From Rhizobium altiplani (GTDB taxonomy: Bacteria; Pseudomonadota; Alphaproteobacteria; Rhizobiales; Rhizobiaceae): 64,000 nucleotides of DNA. Positions 33,311 to 42,109 of this stretch are shown piece after piece. The notes beneath the pieces are model-generated. The model saw nothing but the letters and a program-made list of their open reading frames with translations, did not search any database and had not been told where the DNA came from. Numbering within the stretch: the first letter of the stretch is position 1; each line of letters starts with the position of its first letter. Made by a program: the position numbers and the translations under genes. The stretch lies in assembly GCF_001542405.1 (NCBI RefSeq), contig NZ_LNCD01000145.1:62001-126000 (forward strand), read 5' to 3'.

Positions 33311-34795
33311 ATGGCTCGCATCATAGAAACGCCAACCGGTTTGGATGCACTCACCTTCGATGACGTGCTCCTGCAGCCCGGTCATTCCGAGGTCCTGCCC
33401 GGTCAGACGAGCGTTGCAACGCGCATCGCCACTGACTTCGAGCTGAATATCCCGATCATCTCTTCGGCCATGGACACCGTCACGGAAAGCCGCCTTGCCA
33501 TCGCCATGGCTCAGGCCGGTGGCCTTGGCGTGATCCACAAGAACCTGACGCCGGCCGAGCAGGCCGAACAGGTCCGCCAGGTCAAGAAGTTCGAAAGCGG
33601 CATGGTCGTCAACCCGGTTACGATCGGTCCCGACGCGACGCTCGCCGATGCGCTCGGGCTGATGAAGACTTACAGCATCTCGGGCATCCCGGTCGTTGAA
33701 AAGTCCGGCCGTCTCGTCGGTATTCTAACCAACCGCGATGTTCGCTTCGCCTCCGATCCGAAGCAGAAGATCTACGAGTTGATGACGCGCGAGAATCTCG
33801 TCACGGTCAAGGAAAGCGTCGACCAGCAGGAAGCCAAGCGTCTGCTTCATGCGCATCGCATTGAGAAGCTGCTGGTGGTCGACGGAGAAGGCCGCTGCGT
33901 CGGTCTCATTACCGTCAAGGACATTGAAAAGTCGCAGCTCAACCCGAACGCATCCAAGGATGCGCAGGGCCGCCTTCGCGCCGCTGCCGCTGTCGGCGTC
34001 GGTGACGATGGTTTCGAGCGCGCCGAACGCCTGATCGAGGCAGGCGTCGATCTTCTCGTCGTCGATACCGCGCATGGTCATTCGCAGGGCGTTCTCAATG
34101 CCGTCGGACGAGTAAAGAAGCTATCCAACTCCGTCCGCGTCATGGCCGGCAACGTCGCGACATCTGACGGCACCAAGGCGCTGATCGATGCAGGTGCCGA
34201 TGCCGTCAAGGTCGGTATTGGCCCGGGCTCGATCTGCACGACGCGCATCGTCGCCGGTGTCGGCGTTCCGCAGCTCGCAGCCATCATGTCGGCGGTTGAG
34301 GCAGCACGGGCGCAGGATATCCCTGTCATCGCCGACGGTGGCATCAAGTTCTCGGGTGACGTCGCCAAGGCGATCGCATCCGGCGCTTCCGCTGTCATGA
34401 TCGGTTCGCTGCTCGCCGGCACCGATGAGAGCCCGGGTGAAGTCTATCTCTACCAGGGCCGTTCCTTCAAAGCCTATCGCGGCATGGGTTCCGTCGGCGC
34501 CATGGCGCGCGGCTCGGCAGACCGCTACTTCCAGGCGGAAGTGCGCGATACGCTGAAGCTCGTGCCCGAGGGCATCGAAGGCCAAGTTCCCTACAAGGGC
34601 CCGGTTTCGGGCGTCCTGCATCAGCTTGCAGGCGGCCTCAAGGCAGCCATGGGTTATGTCGGCGGCAAGGACATCAAGGACTTCCAGGAGCGCGCGACCT
34701 TCGTGCGCATCTCCGGCGCCGGCCTTCGCGAAAGCCACCCTCACGATGTGACGATCACCCGCGAGAGCCCCAACTATCCGGGCTCCGGCGGCTGA
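33311..34795 (+). CDS. guaB: IMP dehydrogenase
   Basis: 494 residues. TIM-barrel with two inserted CBS domains (about 95-210: VNPVTIGPDATLADALGLM and LVTVKESVDQQEAKRLL). Catalytic loop GPGSICTTR with Cys309; the flap and AYRGMGSVGAM lie later. It makes XMP from IMP, the committed step to GMP. AAGGAAA lies before ATG 33311. The next gene starts two bases after the stop, so the membrane protein is cotranscribed. Confidence 0.97.
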   Translation: MARIIETPTGLDALTFDDVLLQPGHSEVLPGQTSVATRIATDFELNIPIISSAMDTVTESRLAIAMAQAGGLGVIHKNLTPAEQAEQVRQVKKFESGMVVNPVTIGPDATLADALGLMKTYSISGIPVVEKSGRLVGILTNRDVRFASDPKQKIYELMTRENLVTVKESVDQQEAKRLLHAHRIEKLLVVDGEGRCVGLITVKDIEKSQLNPNASKDAQGRLRAAAAVGVGDDGFERAERLIEAGVDLLVVDTAHGHSQGVLNAVGRVKKLSNSVRVMAGNVATSDGTKALIDAGADAVKVGIGPGSICTTRIVAGVGVPQLAAIMSAVEAARAQDIPVIADGGIKFSGDVAKAIASGASAVMIGSLLAGTDESPGEVYLYQGRSFKAYRGMGSVGAMARGSADRYFQAEVRDTLKLVPEGIEGQVPYKGPVSGVLHQLAGGLKAAMGYVGGKDIKDFQERATFVRISGAGLRESHPHDVTITRESPNYPGSGG

Positions 34796-34797
34796 AA

Positions 34798-35358
34798 ATG
34801 AACGCGGGCAGCCGTATTCCGCTCTGGATTATTGCGCTGCTCGCGGCTATCTGCCTTGGCGTGCTTGCGTGGACGACGTTCGGCTTTGTTGTCCCCTTCA
34901 AGCACGAAACCGGGCAAGCCGTTCTCGATATCTATTTCGCCGGTTATGACGAATTCACCGTCGGCCGGATGCAGCGGCTCCTCGGCGAGAACGAGATTGC
35001 CAACAATCTGTTGCGGGCCATGTACGCTGGTCCCGAGCTGATCTTTCCGGCACTTCTGACGGCACTCCTCTTGCTGGTCTTGATCAAGCTGAGACCCGGC
35101 GGCTCATACTTCAACCGCCCGATTCGGCCGTTCTTCGCCAAGCTGATCTATGCGCTCCCCTTCATCTATGGCCTCGCCGACTACGGCGAGAATGTCTCCA
35201 GCTTGATCGCCTTCGGGGACAGTGCCTGGGCGGATCAGGCCGCGCAGTTGTTGCCGTGGATGACACGGCTGAAATTCTCAAGCCTCGCCATCTGCCTCGT
35301 CGTCATCATCCGCTTCGCTGTCGTTCGTGCGATGCGCGGCCAAGAGGGCGAGCAGTAG
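34798..35358 (+). CDS. Hypothetical membrane protein downstream of guaB
   Basis: 186 residues with four hydrophobic helices (about 8-28, 79-97, 113-130 and 155-176). LPFIYGLADYGENVSSL is a distinctive acidic/aromatic stretch. Starts two bases after guaB and likely shares its promoter. No family recognised. It converges with the LysR gene. Confidence 0.75.
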   Translation: MNAGSRIPLWIIALLAAICLGVLAWTTFGFVVPFKHETGQAVLDIYFAGYDEFTVGRMQRLLGENEIANNLLRAMYAGPELIFPALLTALLLLVLIKLRPGGSYFNRPIRPFFAKLIYALPFIYGLADYGENVSSLIAFGDSAWADQAAQLLPWMTRLKFSSLAICLVVIIRFAVVRAMRGQEGEQ

Positions 35359-35359
35359 C

Positions 35360-36274
35360 TTACCGCGGCCACCGCCATGGCGGATTGGAAAGGCGAGCCG
35401 CCATGAACTCCGATAATACTTCGACCTTTGCCGGTCGTGCGCGTGCGGACGGCGTGACAAAATAAAGTGCCCCGCTGGGCAGGCTCCAATCGGTCAAGAT
35501 CGCCTTCAAGCGCCCGTCAGCTAGATATTCGCTGGCCATGAACTCCGGCAGCTCGCAGATGCCGAGGCCGCGCAACGCCATTGGGATCAATGCTTCCGAA
35601 TTGGTCGCCCGAAGTGGGCCGGTTGGGGTGACGAATTCCTCCTCGCCTGCCTTATTCGTCAGCCGCCATATGTCCTGGCGTGGCCGATAGGCATAGCCGA
35701 GGCAGTGATGCGCGGCCAGCTCTCGAGGATGCTCAGGACATCCGTATTTCTCGAGATAGGCAGGCGACGCCAGAATGAACGGCTTAACTGGCGCGAGCCG
35801 ACGGGCAATTAGGGACGAGTCCGGCAAAACCGCGATACGAAGCGCAGCATCGAAACCTTCCCCCACGAGATCGACGCTCGCGTCGCTCATGTGAAGATCG
35901 ATGCTGATGTCGGGGTAGAGTTCAAAGAACTCGGGCAGGATCGGTGCAATCCAATGCACGCCGAACGTCATTGGCGCTGCCAGCCGGATCAGACCGCGGG
36001 GACGACTCGACAGCTCGAGCGCCGCATTCTCGATCTCCTCCGCATCGGAGTAGATCCGCGACGCGCGCTCGGCGAGACGGAGGCCGAATTCCGTCAGCGA
36101 CAGTTGGCGCGATGTCCGATTGAACAGCCGGGCGCCCAGTCTCTGTTCCAGGCGTGCGACGCCGCGCGAAACGGTTGCTACGGAAATACCCAGCGTCTTT
36201 GCCGCGCGGGCGAACGATCGCTCCTCCGCCACTTTGGCAAACATCGCGAGGCCTTCGAAGTCTGGCAGCTTCAT
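35360..36274 (-). CDS. LysR-family transcriptional regulator
   Basis: 304 residues. HTH FEGLAMFAKVAEERSFARAA, TLGISVATVSRGVARLEQRLG, then RLFNRTSRQLSLTEFG; effector domain from about 90 (the AaeR/DmlR-like subgroup). It is divergent from the SDR gene at 36373, which it probably controls. The start at ATG 36274 is inferred from the HTH position; an ATG one codon earlier is equally possible. Confidence 0.88.
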   Translation of the reverse strand: MKLPDFEGLAMFAKVAEERSFARAAKTLGISVATVSRGVARLEQRLGARLFNRTSRQLSLTEFGLRLAERASRIYSDAEEIENAALELSSRPRGLIRLAAPMTFGVHWIAPILPEFFELYPDISIDLHMSDASVDLVGEGFDAALRIAVLPDSSLIARRLAPVKPFILASPAYLEKYGCPEHPRELAAHHCLGYAYRPRQDIWRLTNKAGEEEFVTPTGPLRATNSEALIPMALRGLGICELPEFMASEYLADGRLKAILTDWSLPSGALYFVTPSARARPAKVEVLSEFMAARLSNPPWRWPR

Positions 36275-36372
36275 CATTTCGTATTTGCAACAATGGTTTT
36301 CATTCCTTTCTATTTCGAAACGATCGGCTCGTCCATATCTTCTGCTCAGTCGAACAAAAGGAGACGACGACA

Positions 36373-37128
36373 ATGACTCAGAAATTGAATGGCAAGATTG
36401 CAGTGATAACCGGCGCCACGTCGGGCATCGGTCTCGCCACGGCGAAGCGTTTCGTCGCCGAAGGCGCTCGCCTCTTCATCACCGGCCGCCGCGCAGATGT
36501 GCTCGCCGCGGCCGTCGACGAGATCGGCGGCAACGTCATCGGCATCCAGGCCGACTCCGCCAAGCAGGCCGATCTCGATCGTCTGTTCAATCGCGTGAAG
36601 GAAGAGGCCGGCCGCATCGACGTGCTCTTCGTCAACGCAGGTGGGGGCTCGTTCGCGCCGCTCGGTCAGATCACCGAAGAACAGTTTGACGACACGTTCA
36701 ACCGCAACGTCAAGGGCGTGCTCTTTACCGTGCAAACGGCACTGCCGCTGCTCGGTAACGGCTCGTCGGTTATTCTGACGGGCTCGACGGCCGGTGCGAC
36801 GGGCACGCCCGCTTTCAGCGTCTACGCTGCCTCGAAGGCGGCGATCCGCAACTTCGCGCGCAACTGGATCCTCGATCTCAAGGACCGCGGCATCCGCGTC
36901 AACACGCTGAGTCCCGGCCCGACGGAAACGACCGGCCTGGTCGAACTCGCAGGCAAGGACAAGGCTGACCAGCAGGGCCTTCTCGACTATCTCAGTTCGC
37001 AGGTTCCGATGGGCCGCGTCGGTCGCGCCGAAGAAATCGCCTCCGCAGCTCTGTTCCTGGCTTCGGATGAATCGAGCTTCGTCTCTGGCGCAGAACTCTT
37101 CGCCGATGGCGGCATCGCCCAGGTCTGA
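36373..37128 (+). CDS. SDR-family NAD(P)-dependent oxidoreductase
   Basis: 251 residues. Cofactor motif TGATSGIG at 13-20, NAGG at 88-91, catalytic Ser138, Tyr151 and Lys155 (YAASK), and the C-terminal DGG block. AGGAGA lies before the ATG. It reduces or oxidises an alcohol/carbonyl substrate that the sequence does not reveal. Divergent from a LysR gene, the usual sign of a regulator/target pair. A terminator follows (37139-37169). Confidence 0.9.
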   Translation: MTQKLNGKIAVITGATSGIGLATAKRFVAEGARLFITGRRADVLAAAVDEIGGNVIGIQADSAKQADLDRLFNRVKEEAGRIDVLFVNAGGGSFAPLGQITEEQFDDTFNRNVKGVLFTVQTALPLLGNGSSVILTGSTAGATGTPAFSVYAASKAAIRNFARNWILDLKDRGIRVNTLSPGPTETTGLVELAGKDKADQQGLLDYLSSQVPMGRVGRAEEIASAALFLASDESSFVSGAELFADGGIAQV

Positions 37129-37138
37129 TGCAGCAGCC

Positions 37139-37169
37139 ATGCCCGTCGCACAATCGCGACGGGCATTTG
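37139..37169 (+). terminator. Terminator after the SDR gene
   Basis: Perfect 11-bp stem ATGCCCGTCGC / GCGACGGGCAT with a 6-base loop, followed by TTT. Confidence 0.8.
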
Positions 37170-37233
37170 CGGCGTCGGTTGTTTTCCTCTACAGCGTGGA
37201 AATCAAACGAAAAAACCGCAAGGAAGAGACAGC

Positions 37234-37656
37234 ATGACCGGCTACGAGATGTTCTGGCCCATTATTGCCCACGTAGCCCTAGTCTATTTCCTCTACATGC
37301 TTCTCTCGTACCGCCGGCAAAAGCTGGTTCGGGGGGGCAAGATCCGGCGATCGAACTACCGGGAAAATCGCGACGAGCCAGCGGAAGGCCTTGTCGTCAA
37401 GCATTGCCTCGCCAACCAGTTCGAGTTGCCGGTGCTTTTCTACGCCTGTTGCGTCCTTCTTTACATGACGGAAGCCGATAACCTCGTCGCCGTTGTTCTT
37501 GCCTGGATCTTTGTCGCATCGCGCTATCTGCACGCCTTCATCCACGTGACCAGCAACAATCTGCGTTATCGCAGCCCGCTCTTTGCCTGCGGCTATGTGG
37601 TGCTCGGCGCCATGTGGATGTGGGTTGCCGCCTGGATGGCATTCGCGAACGGTTGA
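37234..37656 (+). CDS. MAPEG-family membrane protein
   Basis: 140 residues, four membrane helices. The core RENRDEPAEGLVVKHCLANQFELPVLFYACCVLLYM, followed by VLAWIFVASRYLHAFIHVTSNNLRYR, matches the MAPEG fold (membrane glutathione-type transferase/peroxidase family). AAGGAAGAGA lies before the ATG. Isolated single gene. Activity unproven. Confidence 0.82.
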   Translation: MTGYEMFWPIIAHVALVYFLYMLLSYRRQKLVRGGKIRRSNYRENRDEPAEGLVVKHCLANQFELPVLFYACCVLLYMTEADNLVAVVLAWIFVASRYLHAFIHVTSNNLRYRSPLFACGYVVLGAMWMWVAAWMAFANG

Positions 37657-37665
37657 GCGACTTGA

Positions 37666-37693
37666 AGTAACGCAGTTTTGTTCCTGCGTTACT
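37666..37693. repeat. Perfect inverted repeat AGTAACGCAG / CTGCGTTACT
   Basis: 10-bp arms with an 8-base loop containing TTTTG, just after the MAPEG stop and 62 bp before the hydrolase start. There is no T run, so it may be a weak terminator or an operator for the hydrolase gene. Confidence 0.5.
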
Positions 37694-37754
37694 GGCCGCT
37701 GACCTATCTTCCCCGACAGGCGAAAGCCGACATGTAGGGAACGGGAGGCCTCAA

Positions 37755-38630
37755 ATGAACAAGCCGGAAATCACGCAGGCGATGATCAACGCCTACGACG
37801 AATACACGCATCTGACACTCGATCGCCGCAACTTCATGGACAAGCTGACGAAACTGGCCGGTTCCGCCGGTGCAGCCGCTGTCATCGCACCGATGCTTGC
37901 GGCCAACAAGGCAAGCGCCGAAATGATCGCCGCCGACGACACGCGGGTGGTGGCCAAGGACGTCACCTATCCCGGTGGAGCTGGTGAGATGAAAGGTTAC
38001 TTCGTCGAACCCAAGGATGCATCGGGAAAACTCGGCGCCGTGATTGTTATCCACGAGAACCGCGGTCTGAACCCGCACATCCGCGATGTCGCGCGCCGCA
38101 TGGCGCTGGAGGGCTTCATCGCGCTGGCGCCAGACTTCCTCTCGCCCCAGGGCGGCACGCCGGAGAATGAGGACAAAGCCCGCGAGATGTTCAGCACGCT
38201 CGACCGACCCGCCACGGTGGCGAACGCGGAGGCGACGCTTACATATCTGAGCAAACTCGACAATTCCAATGGCAAGGTCGGCGTGATCGGTTTCTGCTGG
38301 GGTGGCGGGCTAGTTAACGATTTCGCTGTTGCCTCGCCGGACCTGAAGGCGGGTGTTGCCTATTACGGCGCCCAGCCGAAGGCGGCCGATGTGCCTGGTA
38401 TCAAGGCTGCGCTGATGCTGCATTACGCCGGCCTCGACGACCGTATCAATGCCGGCATCGACGCCTACAAGAAGGCGCTGCAGGACAATGGCAAGGACTT
38501 CCAGATCTTCGTCTATGACGGCGTCAACCACGCCTTCAACAATGACACGTCGGCGGCTCGCTACGACAAGAAGGCGGCCGACCTCGCTTGGAGCAGGACT
38601 GTCGAATTCCTGAAGAAGAACCTGGCCTGA
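37755..38630 (+). CDS. Dienelactone hydrolase-family protein, Tat-exported
   Basis: 291 residues. N-terminal DRRNFMDKLTKLAGSAGAAA is a Tat-type signal, then an alpha/beta-hydrolase of the dienelactone hydrolase family: HENRGLNPHI, nucleophile Cys181 in IGFCWGG, acid Asp near 228 and His259 in VNHAFNN. It cleaves lactones or small esters in the periplasm. Single gene; the stop abuts the oxyR stop on the other strand. Confidence 0.9.
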   Translation: MNKPEITQAMINAYDEYTHLTLDRRNFMDKLTKLAGSAGAAAVIAPMLAANKASAEMIAADDTRVVAKDVTYPGGAGEMKGYFVEPKDASGKLGAVIVIHENRGLNPHIRDVARRMALEGFIALAPDFLSPQGGTPENEDKAREMFSTLDRPATVANAEATLTYLSKLDNSNGKVGVIGFCWGGGLVNDFAVASPDLKAGVAYYGAQPKAADVPGIKAALMLHYAGLDDRINAGIDAYKKALQDNGKDFQIFVYDGVNHAFNNDTSAARYDKKAADLAWSRTVEFLKKNLA

Positions 38631-39536
38631 TCAGGCCGCCAGCTCGCGCGGCGCAGGGGCGACAGCGATGATCGCCTCTGCCAGCGCCTCCATCTCCTTG
38701 CCACGATGGTTGCTGCGACGCCAGGCAAGGCAGATCTCGCGCGACGGCTGTGGATCGGTAAAGGGCACGATGCGGATCGAATTGCGGCTGGTCTCCGTCG
38801 GAATGGCGATCTCGGGAATGAGCGTCATGCCCATATCATGCGACACCATCTGCAGCAGCGTCGCCATTGAGGTCGCACCAAAGTTGACGAGGCTGCGCTT
38901 GCCGGCGCTGCAGACGGCAAGGGCCTGATCGCGCAGGCAATGTCCTTCCTCGAGCAGTAGCAGGCGATCGACATTTACTTCATGCTCGGTGAGCGGCGAC
39001 ATCAGCACCGCCTCGCCGTTGTCCGCTACGGCCATGAAGAAGCGGTCGGTGAAGAGCGGTCGCGTCTGGATGCCTTCGATATCGAGCGGCAAGGCCGCGA
39101 TCACGGCATCGAGCTTTCCCGTCTGGAGGTCCGCCATCAACCGATCGGTGACCGCCTCCCGAAGTTCCACCTCAACGCTGGGGTAAGTCTTGCGCAGATG
39201 CGGAACGAACTGAGGGACGAGGTAGGGCGCGACTGTCGGAATAATTCCGATGCGGATCAGACCTTCGAGCGTGCCTTCGCCCTTTCGGGCCGTCTGCTCG
39301 AGCAGGTCGACCTGATGCAGGATGGCGCGGACATAGTGCAGAACCTCTTCGCCTTTCGGCGTCAGGATCGTGCTCTGCCGCGTTCGCTCGACCAGCTTGG
39401 CGCCGAGATATTCTTCCATTTCCATGATCTGGGTCGACAGCGCCGGCTGGCTGATGTGGACCATTTCGGCGGCCCTGCCGAAATGGCGCGTCGTTGCCAG
39501 CGCATCGAAATAACGCATCTGTCGTAAGGTCAGCAT
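38631..39536 (-). CDS. oxyR: Hydrogen-peroxide sensor OxyR
   Basis: 301 residues. LysR HTH MRYFDALATTRHFGRAAEMV plus ISQPALSTQIMEMEEYLGA, and the redox pair Cys200 and Cys209 in GHCLRDQALAVCSAG, the same spacing as the E. coli OxyR Cys199-Cys208 disulfide switch. It activates catalase and peroxidase genes under oxidative stress. ATG at 39536; an in-frame TTG five codons upstream is not needed. A perfect 11-bp inverted repeat lies 16 bases upstream (39553-39586). The usual divergent katA gene is absent here. Confidence 0.93.
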   Translation of the reverse strand: MLTLRQMRYFDALATTRHFGRAAEMVHISQPALSTQIMEMEEYLGAKLVERTRQSTILTPKGEEVLHYVRAILHQVDLLEQTARKGEGTLEGLIRIGIIPTVAPYLVPQFVPHLRKTYPSVEVELREAVTDRLMADLQTGKLDAVIAALPLDIEGIQTRPLFTDRFFMAVADNGEAVLMSPLTEHEVNVDRLLLLEEGHCLRDQALAVCSAGKRSLVNFGATSMATLLQMVSHDMGMTLIPEIAIPTETSRNSIRIVPFTDPQPSREICLAWRRSNHRGKEMEALAEAIIAVAPAPRELAA

Positions 39537-39552
39537 GATAATCTCTTCCAAT

Positions 39553-39586
39553 CGATAATCTCATTAAATACGACTTGAGATTATCG
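39553..39586 (-). promoter_or_regulatory. Perfect inverted repeat upstream of oxyR, likely OxyR operator
   Basis: CGATAATCTCA (39553-39563) and TGAGATTATCG (39576-39586) are 11-bp perfect arms 12 bases apart, immediately upstream of oxyR. The GATA and TATC ends recall the rhizobial OxyR half-sites. Autoregulation is expected. Confidence 0.6.
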
Positions 39587-39926
39587 AAGGTCAATGGAAT
39601 TACGAGCAAGGCCGCTCTTCAGGCGGCATCCTGAGTGGCCGCCGATTTGAGGGCACTTGAGGCACATGTAGCGTGCGCGAATCGGTGCGCGCAGCGACCG
39701 AGAAGCCACGGCCACAACGATTAACGTCCAACCCGTCGCAAGTGAGCAAAACAACACGCGGAGTTGACCAAATACGGGTGTATCACCCCGATTTTCTTAT
39801 ACTTTTCCCCATCCGTACAATCCGATGCATCTCGTTTACGAGTCGTGAAGACCTGCATGTCATATCGGCGAGATGGCGCCGGTATGAACCACCTCCGTCG
39901 CTCCACATAGAACAAATGGGAACGAC
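39587..39926. other. Non-coding region between oxyR and the TetR gene
   Basis: 340 bp. In S. meliloti katA starts on this side of oxyR; here no catalase or other protein gene is found. It holds the leftover operator (39553-39586) and the promoter of the TetR gene. Confidence 0.5.
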
Positions 39927-40559
39927 ATGAAGGTCGGAAGTTTGGATCGTATTGGCCTCCGCCGGAAGCCAAAGCAGGAACGCAGTATTCAGCGGCTCGA
40001 CCACATCTTGTCGGCCGCAGCCGCACTCATCGCTGAAAAGGGTGTAAGCGCCATGCGGATGACGGAACTGGCCGTCGCCGCCAAGGTTCCGATTGGTTCC
40101 GTTTATCAGTATTTTCCCGAGAAGGCGGCGATCGTCAAAGCGCTCTTCGACCGCCATGCGCTGGCGCTCCAGACGCGCATCGCCGAGGCCTTTGCGTCCG
40201 TGCACTCCGTCGACCATGCGCTCGAGGTACTCGTCGCGACGATCGACTGGCACTACGCCGACTATCGCAACGATGCCGCCTATCTCGGCATCTGGATGGG
40301 TACCGAAACCGACCACGACCTGCTGCTGCTCAACATCGAGCATAGCAAGCGGATTGCCGACATCTTTCAGGATACCGTCCGCCGCGTCGCACCTGAGCTC
40401 TCCGCAGCCGACATGCAGGCCCGCAGCTATCTGTTCAGCCATCTGCTCGGGGCATCGATCCGCCTTGCGGTCGTCAGCGAGGATTCCCTTGCAAGACGCA
40501 TCCTGGATGAGTGGAAGCGCTTGATCCGAACAGCCTTCCTCTCACCGGTTGCCGCCTGA
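39927..40559 (+). CDS. TetR-family transcriptional regulator
   Basis: 210 residues. N-terminal HTH KQERSIQRLDHILSAAAALIAEKG, then MRMTELAVAAKVPIGSVYQYF. Ligand-binding helices follow. GGGAACG before the ATG. It converges with the LysR gene (3-base gap), so its target is not given by an adjacent divergent gene. It may be the surviving regulator of a lost neighbour. Ligand unknown. Confidence 0.88.
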   Translation: MKVGSLDRIGLRRKPKQERSIQRLDHILSAAAALIAEKGVSAMRMTELAVAAKVPIGSVYQYFPEKAAIVKALFDRHALALQTRIAEAFASVHSVDHALEVLVATIDWHYADYRNDAAYLGIWMGTETDHDLLLLNIEHSKRIADIFQDTVRRVAPELSAADMQARSYLFSHLLGASIRLAVVSEDSLARRILDEWKRLIRTAFLSPVAA

Positions 40560-40561
40560 GC

Positions 40562-41518
40562 CTACCAACTCGGGACGATGCCAGCGACCTTGAGGCGGGG
40601 CTGAGCCCGCCCATAGGCGTTCTTGACGTCAGCGTCGAGATTGTCGTCGACGACAGCGGGCGTGATGTTGTCGAGGCAGGCGGTGATATGCGCCGTGATC
40701 GCGTTCATCAGCGAGATGGAAACACCCGGCCGCTTCATGATGCCGATCTGGACCGGGGGCAGGGCAGGGAAGCCGTCCGCCTGGCTTAGCACCTTCATCC
40801 CCGTGCGCAGAGCCGATTCCGGCATGACGGAAACGGCCATGCCGGCGAGGACCGCGGCCGCGACGACGGTGCACGACCAGCTGGTGAACAGGATCTGGTG
40901 TTCGCGACCGACCGCGTCCAGCGCCGAGCAGGCGAGCTGCCGCCACTGGCAGTCGCGACGGCCGACGGCGAGCGGCACAGGGGCATCGTCGCGGATCGGA
41001 TGGTTGGCAGAGCCGACCCAGCAGAGCGGTTCCGTTCGCACGACATCCGACATGCGTTCGCGCGGATTGTGGGTCACCAGCGCAATGTCGAGCTCGCCGC
41101 GATTCATGCGCTCGGCGAGGCCCACCGAGGGTTCGCAGACAATGTAAAGCTCCACGTTCGGATGCGTCTTGGCAAAGCGGCCGATGATCTCGGGCATGTA
41201 GCGGTCGGCGTAGTCATCGGGCGTGCCGATGCGCAGCGTGCCCTCGAGACGGTTGTCATCAAAGGCTGCGATCGCTTCGTTGTTGAGGCGAATGATTCGT
41301 CGCGCATAGTTCAAGAGCTTCTCGCCTTCGACGGTGAGGCGGTTGCCGCGCCCGTCCTTGATGAAAAGCTGCTTGCCGATGCGCTCTTCCAGTCGCCGCA
41401 TCTGCATGGAGACAGCGGACTGCGTCTTGTAGACTCTGTCGGCAGCCTTGGTGAAGCTGCCGGAATCCACAATCGCAATGAAGGTCTGCAACTGATCAAT
41501 ATCGAGAGGCGCTGACAT
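40562..41518 (-). CDS. LysR-family regulator (LsrB-like)
   Basis: 318 residues. Begins MSAPLDIDQLQTFIAIVDSG, then YKTQSAVSMQMRRLEERIGKQLF, the LsrB/CbbR-like HTH. Effector domain matches the LsrB subgroup of Sinorhizobium (GTPDDYADRYMPEII; LPPVQIGIMKRPG), which regulates LPS, glutathione and oxidative-stress genes. It may be LsrB itself or a paralogue. gshA is 1.5 kb away. It is divergent from the DUF1127 gene; an imperfect LysR-type box lies between (41542-41561). Confidence 0.85.
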   Translation of the reverse strand: MSAPLDIDQLQTFIAIVDSGSFTKAADRVYKTQSAVSMQMRRLEERIGKQLFIKDGRGNRLTVEGEKLLNYARRIIRLNNEAIAAFDDNRLEGTLRIGTPDDYADRYMPEIIGRFAKTHPNVELYIVCEPSVGLAERMNRGELDIALVTHNPRERMSDVVRTEPLCWVGSANHPIRDDAPVPLAVGRRDCQWRQLACSALDAVGREHQILFTSWSCTVVAAAVLAGMAVSVMPESALRTGMKVLSQADGFPALPPVQIGIMKRPGVSISLMNAITAHITACLDNITPAVVDDNLDADVKNAYGRAQPRLKVAGIVPSW

Positions 41519-41541
41519 GAGTTCACCTATAAAGATCTCTG

Positions 41542-41561
41542 ATGTTAATCATTAGAAACAT
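41542..41561. promoter_or_regulatory. LysR-type box between the LsrB-like and DUF1127 genes
   Basis: ATGTT-N10-AACAT palindrome (T-N11-A form) 25 bp upstream of the LysR start and 160 bp from the DUF1127 start. Confidence 0.4.
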
Positions 41562-41720
41562 TCGTTGGACTGATCAATAGGTGTTTGGCATCTTCGGGAT
41601 GCAAATCAAGCAAAGTGAAGGACAGACACCCTGCCTGTCCGCTCCGATTTCAACCCGATGCCTTGCCGCTCGACCTCGCGGGAGGGGTGGGTTGTTGCGC
41701 GCCAATGAAAGGATCGTCCC

Positions 41721-42020
41721 ATGCGCACGACAGACCGGATACTCGAACTCGACTGCAGCCAGACCTCGCTGACGTTCTTCCAGCGTCTCGTAAATGGCTT
41801 TGCAACGCTGTCATCCGTACTGCGCGTGATCCGCAACCGTATGGAGATCAACAAGCTGAACGAGCTCGATGACAATCAATTGAAGGATATCGGCCTTAGC
41901 AGGACCGATCTCACTTCCGCGTTCCTGGCGTCCACCTTCTTTGAAGATCCGTCGGAACACCTGACTAAATCCGCGCGCAACCGCGGACCGACGTCGCTCT
42001 TCCGGTCCCGAAAGGATTGA
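41721..42020 (+). CDS. DUF1127 domain protein
   Basis: 99 residues. The core RNRMEINKLNELDDNQLKDIGLSRTDLTSAF is the DUF1127 box, an arginine- and aspartate-rich helical unit of small rhizobial proteins, some of which act in RNA turnover and stress. The remaining length is family-variable. AAGGATCG lies before the ATG. Divergent from the LsrB-like LysR gene, which is a common arrangement; terminator follows at 42071-42109. Confidence 0.85.
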   Translation: MRTTDRILELDCSQTSLTFFQRLVNGFATLSSVLRVIRNRMEINKLNELDDNQLKDIGLSRTDLTSAFLASTFFEDPSEHLTKSARNRGPTSLFRSRKD

Positions 42021-42070
42021 GACCGGCCCAGTTTTTCCCCGCAGGGTGATAGCCAATAGCCCTGCCTCTT

Positions 42071-42109
42071 ACCCGGTGACCGGCCTCCCAGCCGTCTCCG
42101 GGTTTTTTT
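42071..42109 (+). terminator. Terminator after the DUF1127 gene
   Basis: Stem ACCCGG-GAC-GGC with GCC-GTC-CCGGGT plus T7 run. It overlaps the stop codon of the minus-strand gene. Confidence 0.8.
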
